From Paraburkholderia kururiensis (GTDB lineage Bacteria; Pseudomonadota; Gammaproteobacteria; Burkholderiales; Burkholderiaceae), in assembly GCF_034424375.1 (NCBI RefSeq), contig NZ_CP139965.1:992001-1056000 (forward strand): a stretch of 64,000 bases of DNA, written 5' to 3'. Made by a program: the position numbers and the translations under genes. This document shows positions 37,437 through 45,310 of this stretch, one piece after another; position 1 is the stretch's first letter, and each line of letters starts with the position of its first letter. A model generated the notes under the pieces. It made no database searches and had not been told where the DNA came from. It saw only the letters and a list, made by a program, of their open reading frames with translations.

Positions 37437-39077
37437 ATGGCTCGTTTTGTCGAGATCGTGCTGGATATCGCTGTACCGGCGGCCCGTGACTGGGCCGGTC
37501 AAAAGAAGGACGGCGGTCGACGGCGCGCCAAGGCGCCATCGTTCGTGCAATCGTTCGGCGAAGCGCTGCCCCAACTCGAACGGGCCGACGGCGAGGCTGT
37601 GGTCCGCATCGAAAGCGTTTGCTTCGACAGCGGCGGCGCGCTGGCGCGCGACGGCTGGCGGGTGGCGATCGAAGCCTCCGCGGACGCGCAGCGCGCCACC
37701 GTTTCGCATTTCGAGCCGTTCTCGCCGGGCGTCATGATCCGCTCGCCGGTATTCGACGTACCGCTGGATGTACCTGTACCGCTCGATCCCATGCCGCGCC
37801 CCGCCGGTCTCGCAGCCGTTTCTTTCGACAGCGCTCCCGCCGCGTTTCGCGAAGCGCTCGTGGCGGCGGGCGAACTGAAACCCGCTGCGACGCTCGCGTT
37901 TGCTCGCGCCCGCTGGAGGTGGCCGCGCGCCGACGACGTTGTGATCGACGTGACGCTCGACGCCGACATGGGGCCGCCGGAGCGCGCCGAGCCGTGCGTC
38001 CACGAGCTGCGCCTCGCGATTGCCTTACCGGAGGAGCCCGCGGACGGGCCGGACGCCGCTGTGCCTTCTACCGCGTGGCAGGCGCTCTTCGCAGCCGCGC
38101 GCGACGCGGTGGCCGCGCTGCCCGCTTTCGTGCAGTTGACGGATTACACCGACCGCACCTGCCGCCAGCGTGTGGGCGGGACGCTGGCGGCGGTGCGCGC
38201 GGGAAGTGTCGATCTGACGGGCGCGCGTACGCAGCGCGAGGCGCTCGCCATCATCGGACGCAATATCGCCGGGCACTGGTTCGGCAACGAGACCGGCGTG
38301 CGCGAAGCCGCGGACACCGAATTCGTCCATCAGATGCGCGTGGCGCAACGGCGTCTGCGCACGGCCATGCGTCTCTTCAAGGGTTGGGCCGACGAAGCGT
38401 GGACCGAACGCATCGAACCGGACCTGAAGTGGCTTGGCAAACTGCTTGGCAATGCGCGCGATCGCGACGTGTTCGTCGATTCCACGCTGCCGGCGCTGGC
38501 CGATGCGGACGGCGACGCCTCGCGCTGGGCAGCCACGCGCGCGGCCGCCGACGTTCAGCGCCTTGCCGCGCGTGCGAAGGTGCAGGAAGCCATGGCGTCG
38601 CGGCGCTACGCGAACCTCGCGCTGGCGTGGCTCGAATGGCAGACCGCGCTGCTGGCACGCGAGGCGCCACCCAACGCCGCGCGGCAGTCGCTCGCGAAGC
38701 ACGCCAAAAAGCGCATCCGCAAGCCGTATCGCCGGCTCGTCGAGACGCCGAAGCTGACCACCATCGACGAGAAGGCGCGCCATAGCGTGCGCATCGAGGC
38801 CAAGCGCCTGCGCTACGCGCTGGAGTTCTTCGAGTCCATCGTGTCGCGCAAGACGCGCGTGGAGGTGGCGAAGACGCTCTCGCGCATCCAGAGCGTGCTG
38901 GGCGACGGCAACGACGCGGCGGTGGCGCTCGGGTATCTCGACGAGCTGCACGTGGATGCGTATCAGCAGGGCTTCGCGCGCGGCTGGTGCGAGGCGGTCA
39001 AGCGTTACACGGCGCGGGAAGGCGAGCGGCTGCTGCGCGACCTCGATGCGCCGAAGATCGTGGGCGGCGACGGATGA
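37437..39077 (+). CDS. CHAD-domain protein with degenerate CYTH-like N-terminus
   Basis: A 546-residue protein. The C-terminal part (about 250-530) is a CHAD domain of conserved histidines and Arg/Lys-rich helices that bind inorganic polyphosphate (TEFVHQMRVAQRRLRTAMRL, LLGNARDRDVF, SVRIEAKRLRYALEFFE). The first 200 residues start VEIVLDIAV and seem to be the remnant of a CYTH phosphatase domain: the ExExK motif at the start is degraded, and a later charged strand (ALARDGWRVAIEA) is kept only loosely. No catalysis is expected. Likely attached to polyphosphate granules, which is inference from the family. The start ATG 37437 excludes an extra 24 residues of open frame. Confidence 0.82.
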   Translation: MARFVEIVLDIAVPAARDWAGQKKDGGRRRAKAPSFVQSFGEALPQLERADGEAVVRIESVCFDSGGALARDGWRVAIEASADAQRATVSHFEPFSPGVMIRSPVFDVPLDVPVPLDPMPRPAGLAAVSFDSAPAAFREALVAAGELKPAATLAFARARWRWPRADDVVIDVTLDADMGPPERAEPCVHELRLAIALPEEPADGPDAAVPSTAWQALFAAARDAVAALPAFVQLTDYTDRTCRQRVGGTLAAVRAGSVDLTGARTQREALAIIGRNIAGHWFGNETGVREAADTEFVHQMRVAQRRLRTAMRLFKGWADEAWTERIEPDLKWLGKLLGNARDRDVFVDSTLPALADADGDASRWAATRAAADVQRLAARAKVQEAMASRRYANLALAWLEWQTALLAREAPPNAARQSLAKHAKKRIRKPYRRLVETPKLTTIDEKARHSVRIEAKRLRYALEFFESIVSRKTRVEVAKTLSRIQSVLGDGNDAAVALGYLDELHVDAYQQGFARGWCEAVKRYTAREGERLLRDLDAPKIVGGDG

Positions 39078-39117
39078 GCGCCGTTACGCGGGCGCGGGCC
39101 GTCATAGGGTGCGTGGC

Positions 39118-39123
39118 TATAAT
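39118..39123 (+). promoter_or_regulatory. -10 box before modE
   Basis: A perfect TATAAT, 67 bases before the ATG at 39190. No good -35 is present. Confidence 0.4.
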
Positions 39124-39189
39124 CGGCCGGCGTCCGCATCATGCCCGCCGTTCCTTCCGCCACGCTTTCCCCCTTTTTGCCTTGCGCCG

Positions 39190-40056
39190 ATGACTTCGCG
39201 TACCGCTCGTCCTGCCCGCTCGTCCCGTTCCTCCCGCTCCGGCCGTTCGTTGCGCGAGCCGCTCGAACTGGGTGGCTCCGTCTGGTTTCAGACCGGCGAG
39301 CACACGCTCGGCGGCGCGTCGCGCATCGCGCTGCTCGCGGCGATCGGCGAGACGGGCTCCATCACGGGCGCGGCCAAGGCGGTGGGCATGAGCTACAAGG
39401 CGGCGTGGGACGCCATCGACGCCATGAACAACCTCGCGGGCGAGGCACTCGTCGAGCGGGCGACGGGCGGCAAGGGCGGCGGCGGCACGACGCTCACGCC
39501 GCGCGCGACGAAGCTGATCGCCACGTTTCGCGCGGTGGAGCGGGAGCACCGGCGGTTTCTCGAACGCGCAGGCGAAGCAATCGAAAATTTTGTAGACGAC
39601 TGGCAACTCATTGGGAGAATCGGCATGAAGACGAGCGCACGCAACCAGCTGTACGGCAAGGTCTCGGCGGTGACACGCGGAGCCGTGAACGACGAAGTGG
39701 AACTCGAACTGCCCGGCGGGCAGACCATCGTGGCTGTGTTGACCCACGAGAGCACCGAAACGCTGGGCCTGACGCCGGGGGCGCAGGCGTTTGCGCTCAT
39801 CAAGGCGTCGTGGGTGATGCTGCTCGTGGACGACGGCAAGCCCGTCAAGCTCTCGGCGCGTAACCAGCTGCGCGGCACGGTGAGCGGGGTCAAGCGGGGC
39901 GCGGTGAACTCGGAGGCCGCGCTTCAGCTTGACGGTGGCCCGGTGGTGACGGCAATCGTCACGAACGAAAGTGTGGATGCGCTCGGGCTTCACGACGGCG
40001 TGAAGGCGATTGCGGTCTTCAAGGCGTCGAGTGTGATTCTGGGCGTGAGCGATTGA
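39190..40056 (+). CDS. modE: ModE-type molybdate-responsive regulator
   Basis: A 288-residue regulator: an N-terminal winged helix (residues about 25-130, with ASRIALLAAIGETGSITGAA, AVGMSYKAAWDAIDAMN) and two tandem Mop/TOBE domains (about 150-218 and 222-288: SARNQLYGKVSAVTRGAVND and SARNQLRGTVSGVKRGAVNS). ModE binds molybdate through the Mop pair and controls molybdate uptake or molybdoenzyme genes. The first 20 residues are Arg/Ser-rich. The modABC transporter is not next to it in this window, so it acts at a distance. It lies after the CHAD gene; a TATAAT at 39118 suggests its own promoter. Confidence 0.9.
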   Translation: MTSRTARPARSSRSSRSGRSLREPLELGGSVWFQTGEHTLGGASRIALLAAIGETGSITGAAKAVGMSYKAAWDAIDAMNNLAGEALVERATGGKGGGGTTLTPRATKLIATFRAVEREHRRFLERAGEAIENFVDDWQLIGRIGMKTSARNQLYGKVSAVTRGAVNDEVELELPGGQTIVAVLTHESTETLGLTPGAQAFALIKASWVMLLVDDGKPVKLSARNQLRGTVSGVKRGAVNSEAALQLDGGPVVTAIVTNESVDALGLHDGVKAIAVFKASSVILGVSD

Positions 40057-40171
40057 GATTCAGCGGCCGCAGTGCCGGGGCGGCCACGATAGGCGCTCCG
40101 GCCGCCGCGGCGCGGGGTTGATCGCCATTCGGGGCTTCGGCATGCGAAACGCGAGGCGCGACCCGGCCGCG

Positions 40172-40873
40172 TCAGACCGGTTCGAAAGGCTGGGGCGAAA
40201 GCGTGTTGCTGGTTTGCGAGACCGGCGCGGCCGGCGCCCGGTCGTAGCGCCCGGCCTTCCATTTGGCTCGCACGAACGGCCGTTCATGGCCGGACACCTT
40301 GAGCGCAATGTGCGTGACCCAGCGCTGGGTGGGCACGCGCACGTCATGTAGCGTGAAGGCGAGGATGGCGAGGCTGATCGTGACAGCGGACACCGACAGC
40401 CGCCCAGGCTGCGCATGCCACGCCCATCGGATGAAAGCGAGCGCCGTCAGGGCGCCGACAAAGCAGCCCGTCACGGCTTCGGACGGCGAATGTGCTTCCA
40501 GCGCGACCCGCGAGAGCCCCACGGCGGCGCCGGCCGCGATGCCGGCCACAATACCGGCAATCCGCAGCGGGGGCCGCGCCCGCAACAGCACGAGGAAAAA
40601 GGCAACGGGATAGACGGCAGTAGAAAGCATGGCGTGCCCGCTCACGCCGGTGAAGTCAAGCTCGCGAATGCCGACGCCCCAGCCGAGAAAGGCAATCTTC
40701 GTCACCGTCACGATGCCGATGGCGATGCCGAGCAGCACGAGCCAGCCCGCCGCGAGGCGCCACGAGTACCCGAACGCCAGCCACAGCCCAATGGCGAGCG
40801 CCAGCGGCAGCGTCAGGCCGGCTCCGCCGAAGCTGGTGATCAGGTACCACAGGTGGGAAGGCAACTCTGGCAT
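40172..40873 (-). CDS. PAP2 family membrane phosphatase
   Basis: A 233-residue integral membrane protein of the type 2 phosphatidic acid phosphatase family, with about five to six helices. The C2 and C3 motifs are visible: TGVSGHAMLS with the catalytic His, and SRVALEAHSPSEAVTG in which the usual Asp of SRxxxxxHxxxD is Glu. Members act on lipid phosphates or undecaprenyl diphosphate; the substrate here is unknown. The last 45 residues are basic and probably cytoplasmic. A minus-strand TATACT (40975-40970) may be the -10 of a leader of about 90 bases. Confidence 0.85.
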   Translation of the reverse strand: MPELPSHLWYLITSFGGAGLTLPLALAIGLWLAFGYSWRLAAGWLVLLGIAIGIVTVTKIAFLGWGVGIRELDFTGVSGHAMLSTAVYPVAFFLVLLRARPPLRIAGIVAGIAAGAAVGLSRVALEAHSPSEAVTGCFVGALTALAFIRWAWHAQPGRLSVSAVTISLAILAFTLHDVRVPTQRWVTHIALKVSGHERPFVRAKWKAGRYDRAPAAPVSQTSNTLSPQPFEPV

Positions 40874-41215
40874 GACGTCGGGCGACCGGGCGCGTTCAGG
40901 GCAGGTTCATCACTTGAATAACGCGTAAGCCGCTTCATCCGACGACAACACGTTAAATGCATAAGCTCCAGTATAGCCGCCGCTCGCGGGGCAAGGGTGC
41001 CGGCGGTCGAATGGGCCTCTGGCTGGGCGCCTGCGCCCGTGCGGCAAGTCACACCGGCTGAGCCGTGACGACGAGGAAGAAGGGTCGCGAGGCGGGCGCA
41101 TTGACGGTCAGCAACGGACCGGGAATGGTGTTATTGTGCAACGCACAACATGCGACTTCCCGGCGCTGCGGCGCAGCGGGCGGCCGGAAGATCGGTCCCT
41201 TTTACGAGGTTCCCG
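40874..41215. other. 342-base gap between divergent PAP2 and esterase genes
   Basis: It holds the promoters of both neighbours. The AT-richer part near 40905-40980 includes a minus-strand TATACT. The part next to the esterase carries a strong dyad (41134-41148). Short open frames exist, for example on the minus strand ending at 40910, but none has coding signals I trust. Confidence 0.55.
41134..41148. promoter_or_regulatory. Perfect dyad TTGTGC-AAC-GCACAA before the PHB-depolymerase-like gene
   Basis: TTGTGC (41134-41139), three bases AAC, GCACAA (41143-41148): a perfect 6-bp dyad 68 bases upstream of the ATG. GC-rich dyads with TGC and GCA arms are used by PHB regulators such as PhaR, so a link to PHB control is possible, but this is inference. 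A TTGACG lies at 41101-41106 with no clear -10. Confidence 0.5.
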
Positions 41216-42394
41216 ATGACCAAAAGCTTCACGAAAATCTGGCTGGGCGGCTTGAAGCGCCTCCTCGCCATCCAGAGCGAACACATTCGCAAGACGACGA
41301 AACGCACGGGGCTGCGCCCGGCCCGTGCCGCAACGCCGGCAAGAGCTACGACGAAACTCGCCGCCAAGCCGGCCGTGAAGGTGCGCAAGCCGACCACGCG
41401 GGGCACGCCGCCGGCAAGGGAGTCGCGCGTGCGGCCGCGCGCAGCAGCATGGGCGACCGGGCAGTGGACGCGTTCTTTCCATTCGGCACCCGTCCCGGCC
41501 GGCCGGCTCGTGAATCATCTGTCCTACGGTCTCTACGTTCCCGCCGACCGCCCGACGACCCAGATGCCCCTCGTCGTGATGCTCCACGGCTGCAAGCAGT
41601 CCATCGACGAGTTCGCCGAGGGCTCGCGCATGAACCTTCTGGCCGACCGGTACGGGTTCGCCGTGCTGTACCCGGAGCAATCGAAGCACGCGCATGCCCA
41701 TCGCTGTTGGAACTGGTACGACACGAGCGAACATACGGGCCTCGCGGAGGCACGCGCCGTCGATTCGCTCGTGGAATCGCTGGTGGAGCAGCACGGCTTC
41801 GATCGTGAGCGCGTCTACGTGGCGGGTTTGTCGGCAGGCGCCGGGCTGGCCACGCTGCTCGCGGCGCATTACCCCGAGCGGTTCGCGGCCGTGGCGCTTC
41901 ATTCGGGGCCCATGTTCGGCGAAGCACATTCCGGCATTACGGCCATGGACGTCATGCGGCGCGGCTCCCGGCACGACCCCGTGGCGCTGGTGGACAAGGC
42001 CGTCGACGTGTCCACGTACCCCGGCATGCCGGCCATCATCCTGCAGGGCGACGACGATCCTGTTGTCGCAGCCGTGAACGCAGAGCAACTGGCCGTCCAG
42101 TTCTTGCGCCTGAACGGTCTGGTCGACGCACGCGGGGCGCGCCGCGACGGTCAATTGCGCGAGGAGCGTCGGGCGGGCGTGGTGGTGCGCGATTACCTGC
42201 AGGCGGGGCGTCGGGTGGTGAGCGTCTACCGGATCGGCGGATTGGGACACGCCTGGAGCGGCGGCGACGACTCGGTGCCGTTCCACTCGGCGAAGGGGCC
42301 GGATGCCAGCGCTTTGATCTGGGACTTTTTCCGTCGACAACGCCGGGTGGGCGCGGCGGAGACGGCGGAACGAAGCGCGGCGACGAGATTCTGA
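41216..42394 (+). CDS. PHB depolymerase family esterase
   Basis: A 392-residue alpha/beta hydrolase of the polyhydroxybutyrate depolymerase/LpqC family. The likely triad is Ser206 in GLSAGAGLA, an Asp in the GDDDPVV turn (Asp281) and His345 in GLGHAWSGG. PLVVMLHGCKQS supplies the oxyanion hole. The first 100 residues are Arg/Lys/Ala/Thr-rich and lack a clear signal peptide, which suggests an intracellular enzyme with a disordered basic N-terminus (possibly granule binding). Start ATG 41216 with GAGG upstream; an earlier open frame from 41150 is less likely. A strong dyad upstream (41134-41148). Confidence 0.82.
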   Translation: MTKSFTKIWLGGLKRLLAIQSEHIRKTTKRTGLRPARAATPARATTKLAAKPAVKVRKPTTRGTPPARESRVRPRAAAWATGQWTRSFHSAPVPAGRLVNHLSYGLYVPADRPTTQMPLVVMLHGCKQSIDEFAEGSRMNLLADRYGFAVLYPEQSKHAHAHRCWNWYDTSEHTGLAEARAVDSLVESLVEQHGFDRERVYVAGLSAGAGLATLLAAHYPERFAAVALHSGPMFGEAHSGITAMDVMRRGSRHDPVALVDKAVDVSTYPGMPAIILQGDDDPVVAAVNAEQLAVQFLRLNGLVDARGARRDGQLREERRAGVVVRDYLQAGRRVVSVYRIGGLGHAWSGGDDSVPFHSAKGPDASALIWDFFRRQRRVGAAETAERSAATRF

Positions 42395-42457
42395 GCCGCG
42401 CATGTTGCGCAGCAGCATCAGAATAAAGATTCGGTGGTGAGGCTCAGGGTTTTCCCG

Positions 42458-42463
42458 TACAAT
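42458..42463 (+). promoter_or_regulatory. -10 box before the DUF3563 gene
   Basis: TACAAT, 50 bases before the start at 42508, with a weak TGGTGA 17 bases upstream. A GGTGT/ACACC half-dyad follows it just before the ribosome site. Confidence 0.4.
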
Positions 42464-42507
42464 CGGGTTTGTACTTAGGTGTTAACCCTTACACCGTCGA
42501 GGTTACC

Positions 42508-42684
42508 ATGTATCTCCTGAGCCGCCTTTTCCTCTTCCTCACGAAGTCTGCCGACGAGCGCGTCAAAGAGCGCAACGATGCGTATCTGGCAGAAGCCACC
42601 GACCTCTACGACCTCGAGTTCCGTATGCGCAAGCTCGATCGTGAGTCGCGCACCCGCCAGCCGGCGTGGATGAACCAGTACTAA
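42508..42684 (+). CDS. DUF3563 family micro-protein
   Basis: A 58-residue protein that begins MYLLSRLFLFLTKSADERVK. A short hydrophobic start is followed by a charged helix (DERVKERNDAYLAEATDLYD) and a final LEFRMRKLDRESRTRQPAW. This pattern matches the small DUF3563 proteins common in Burkholderiales; the function is unknown. The start ATG 42508 is preceded by GAGGTT. An open frame to 42469 would put the start inside the leader. Confidence 0.82.
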   Translation: MYLLSRLFLFLTKSADERVKERNDAYLAEATDLYDLEFRMRKLDRESRTRQPAWMNQY

Positions 42685-42698
42685 GAACCGGGTAAGCG

Positions 42699-42724
42699 CG
42701 GCGGCCGCCCACGTCGGGCCGCCG
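42699..42724. terminator. Hairpin between DUF3563 and convergent membrane-protein gene
   Basis: CGGCGGCC (42699-42706) and GGCCGCCG (42717-42724): a perfect 8-bp stem with a 10-base loop, 15 bases after the DUF3563 stop. No proper T-tract. It probably serves both convergent genes. Confidence 0.5.
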
Positions 42725-42729
42725 GGTGT

Positions 42730-43533
42730 CTATTTGCCCGTCGCAGGCAGATCGGGTGCCTTTGGTTCCTGTACGCCGAAGCATCCGCGATACGTTGCGT
42801 AAAACGAGCAGTAGAGCATCGTCGTCACGACGATGAGCGCCGGCATCACGAAAGCGAAGCCGTATTCGCCCGTGCCCAGCGCTTGCGTCAGCGCTGAAAG
42901 CGCGAGCGACACGGTAATCGACACGGCGAACCACAGCGCCGCGTATACCACGAAGGCGCCGCGATTGCGCCAGCAGCTCACCACGCTGAAAAACATCGCT
43001 TTGACAGGTGGCACGTCGTGCCACGCAATCAATATCGGCGAGAACCAGAACAGCATGGCCACGGGGATGTAGAGCGCAAACGCCGCCATCATGGCGAGCA
43101 GCACGTCGTTGTTTGCGATGCTGTCCTGCTCAGCCGCACCGCCTACCGTCATGAGCTTGAGCAGCGCGCCGCCGTCCACGAGCGTCGATCCCGCGAGCAC
43201 CAGCGCCAACGCGACCGCATAGAGCACGCCGAGCAGGATCAGCCGCCTCGCTACCACCGCGCCGTACGAGCGGAACCCGTCGATCAGGATGGTCGGAAAG
43301 ACGGGTTTGCCCGCGATGGTGTCGCGGCACGCCGCCATGAATCCCACCGCCACACCCGGAATGAAAATGAGCGGCAGCACATTGCCGACCACGGGAATGG
43401 CCGAGATCAGCGTCATCGCGAGCAGATAGGCAAAGAACAGCGTCAGGAACGCGAGCGGATTCTTGCGGAACAGCCAGATTCCCTGCCGGAACCAGACATA
43501 GCCGGCCTTTGCGGGGACTTCGATCAGTTGCAT
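42730..43533 (-). CDS. BPSS1780-like membrane protein
   Basis: A 267-residue protein with about six hydrophobic helices starting MQLIEVPAKAGYVWFRQGIW. It resembles the BPSS1780-type membrane proteins found next to thrB in Burkholderia. Function unknown. The helix-rich part runs from about 30 to 245, and the C-terminus ends in a short Pro-rich tail (QEPKAPDLPATGK). Its ATG at 43533 lies inside the last codons of thrB (overlap 43524-43533), which indicates coupled translation. The stop faces the hairpin at 42699-42724. Confidence 0.68.
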   Translation of the reverse strand: MQLIEVPAKAGYVWFRQGIWLFRKNPLAFLTLFFAYLLAMTLISAIPVVGNVLPLIFIPGVAVGFMAACRDTIAGKPVFPTILIDGFRSYGAVVARRLILLGVLYAVALALVLAGSTLVDGGALLKLMTVGGAAEQDSIANNDVLLAMMAAFALYIPVAMLFWFSPILIAWHDVPPVKAMFFSVVSCWRNRGAFVVYAALWFAVSITVSLALSALTQALGTGEYGFAFVMPALIVVTTMLYCSFYATYRGCFGVQEPKAPDLPATGK

Positions 43534-44519
43534 GAGGTGTGAACGCCAGGAAGTGCGGAGCCGACTAGGCGTTCGCGCAGGATGCGCTCGAACTGCGTCG
43601 GGTCGTGTGGCTTGAGAAGCTCGGCGGCGCGCGGCAGATGGAAGTCGTACAGGCGTGATACCCAGAACCGGTATGCACCAGCTCGCAGCATGTCGTCCCA
43701 GTGGCGGTTTTCCTCGGTCGTGAACGGACGCACGGTCTGATAGGCGCGCAACATTGCTTCCACGCGTGCCAGATCCAGCTTGCCCGTCGCGATGTCGACG
43801 CACCAGTCGTTGACCGTGACCGCTACATCGAACAGCCACTTGTCGCAGCCGGCGAAATAGAAATCGAAGAATCCGCCCAGCCGCACTGCGTGGCCTGTCG
43901 ACGGGTCTGCATGCGCAAACAGCACATTGTCGCGGAAGAGGTCGCAATGGCATGGACCGCCGGGCATCGCCGCATAGTCGGGCGAGGCGAAGAAGGTTTC
44001 CTGGTGCGCGAGTTCGGCCGTGAGCAGTTCACGCTGCGCTTCGGTGACGAACGGCAGCACGGCCGGCACCGTCTCGCGCCACCAGGGCAGGCTGCGCAGG
44101 TTCGGCTGCTGCCGCGGGAAATCGCGCCCAGCCAGATGCATGCGCGCAAGCATTTGCCCCACCTCGATGCAGTGCTCCTCGCGAGGCGCCAGTTCGGCGG
44201 AGCCTTCGAGCTTCGTCACGATGGCGGCCGGTTTGCCGTTGAGCAGGCCGAAGAGCGAACCGTCGGCGCGCGGCATCGGGTCGGGCACGGGCACGCGATG
44301 CCGCGCGAGGTGCCGCATCAGATCCAGATAGAACGGCAGTTGTGCCGCCGTGAGCTTTTCGAAGATCGTGAGAACGTATTCGCCGCGCGTGGTCGTGAGG
44401 AAGAAGTTGCTGTTCTCGATTCCGGATTGAATGCCGCGGAAATCGACGACCTCGCCAAGGTCGTAGTCGCGCATCCATTGCGCGAGCTGGGGTTCAGTGA
44501 CAGCGGTGAAAACGGCCAT
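43524..44519 (-). CDS. thrB: Homoserine kinase
   Basis: A 331-residue homoserine kinase of the aminoglycoside-phosphotransferase fold (the type found in Pseudomonas and Burkholderia, not the GHMP type of E. coli). It makes O-phosphohomoserine in threonine synthesis. Seen: an N-terminal lobe with IQSGIENSNFFLTTTRGEYVLTIFEK, the catalytic loop GPCHCDLFRDNVLF (His-x-Asp-x4-Asn), and the metal-binding GFFDFYFAGCDKWLFDVAV. The start is ATG 44519 (MAVFTAVTEPQLAQW). The downstream membrane-protein gene overlaps it by 10 bases. Confidence 0.92.
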   Translation of the reverse strand: MAVFTAVTEPQLAQWMRDYDLGEVVDFRGIQSGIENSNFFLTTTRGEYVLTIFEKLTAAQLPFYLDLMRHLARHRVPVPDPMPRADGSLFGLLNGKPAAIVTKLEGSAELAPREEHCIEVGQMLARMHLAGRDFPRQQPNLRSLPWWRETVPAVLPFVTEAQRELLTAELAHQETFFASPDYAAMPGGPCHCDLFRDNVLFAHADPSTGHAVRLGGFFDFYFAGCDKWLFDVAVTVNDWCVDIATGKLDLARVEAMLRAYQTVRPFTTEENRHWDDMLRAGAYRFWVSRLYDFHLPRAAELLKPHDPTQFERILRERLVGSALPGVHTSCN

Positions 44520-44677
44520 GCGCGAAACGTCGGATCGGGTTGGTCGGACCGTCCGGGCCCGACGGGCGCGGCGGTGAGATCGGGGCAAACGGGCAATGAG
44601 TGATTGCGGGCGCCGCGGTCATGTGGCGCGCGCCTGCGGCAGCGAAAGGCGTGTGGCCTGCGCTGCCGCGGTGTGGA

Positions 44678-45091
44678 TCAGTAATGCAGGCTTACCGATG
44701 GCAGGCGCTTGCTTGCCTGTCCGTTGTCGCGCACGGTAGGCGACGTATCGAGCGGCGCGCTCATCTGATAGTGCGTGCCGAAGTTCGAACGCACGTCGAT
44801 TTCCACCGGCTTGCCTTTGTCGCGGTATTCGGTGATTTCCGTGCCGTTTCCTGCCTTTTCGTGGAAGCTCGGCTTGCGCGGTACGTTGATGTCCACCTTG
44901 GACGTCACGTTCGCCGCCGGGCGGTTGATGGCTGCGAGATCGGGCAGGCCCGCGCGTTCGTTGGCCGACTGCGGGGCGGCCTGGGCGGATTGGGCGTCGA
45001 CGTTGGCCTGCGCTTCGTCGGCGGGCGCGGCCATCGCAACGCTGCACATGGCAAGCATCGCCGCAACGGCAGCAGGGAGGAGCGGCTTCAT
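44678..45091 (-). CDS. DUF2782-like exported protein
   Basis: A 137-residue protein. MKPLLPAAVAAMLAMCSVAM followed by AAPADEA looks like a signal peptide. The conserved part is KPSFHEKAGNGTEITEYRDK onward to NFGTHYQMSAPLD, which fits the DUF2782 pattern (EYRxxG near the C-terminus). Such genes lie beside polA and thrB in related genomes. Function unknown. The start ATG 45091 has purine-rich AGGAG upstream. It is upstream of thrB on the same strand with 158 bases between. Confidence 0.68.
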   Translation of the reverse strand: MKPLLPAAVAAMLAMCSVAMAAPADEAQANVDAQSAQAAPQSANERAGLPDLAAINRPAANVTSKVDINVPRKPSFHEKAGNGTEITEYRDKGKPVEIDVRSNFGTHYQMSAPLDTSPTVRDNGQASKRLPSVSLHY

Positions 45092-45310
45092 GGTGTTTCT
45101 CCGTTCGAGTTTGGCGATTCTAACAAATCCGGCTCGCGCCACGGGCGCTACAGCCTTATTTTGCGCCGCTTTCGCGGCGTCCGCCGTCAGGCCGCCACGT
45201 CGCGCAAGACCCGGCCGGCATGCCGCTCGAGGGTGGTGCCGCGCACGCGCGCTGCGCTCTTTGCGGCGGGTTCCGTGGTAATGTCGTTTGATCCATTCGA
45301 GGCAACCACG

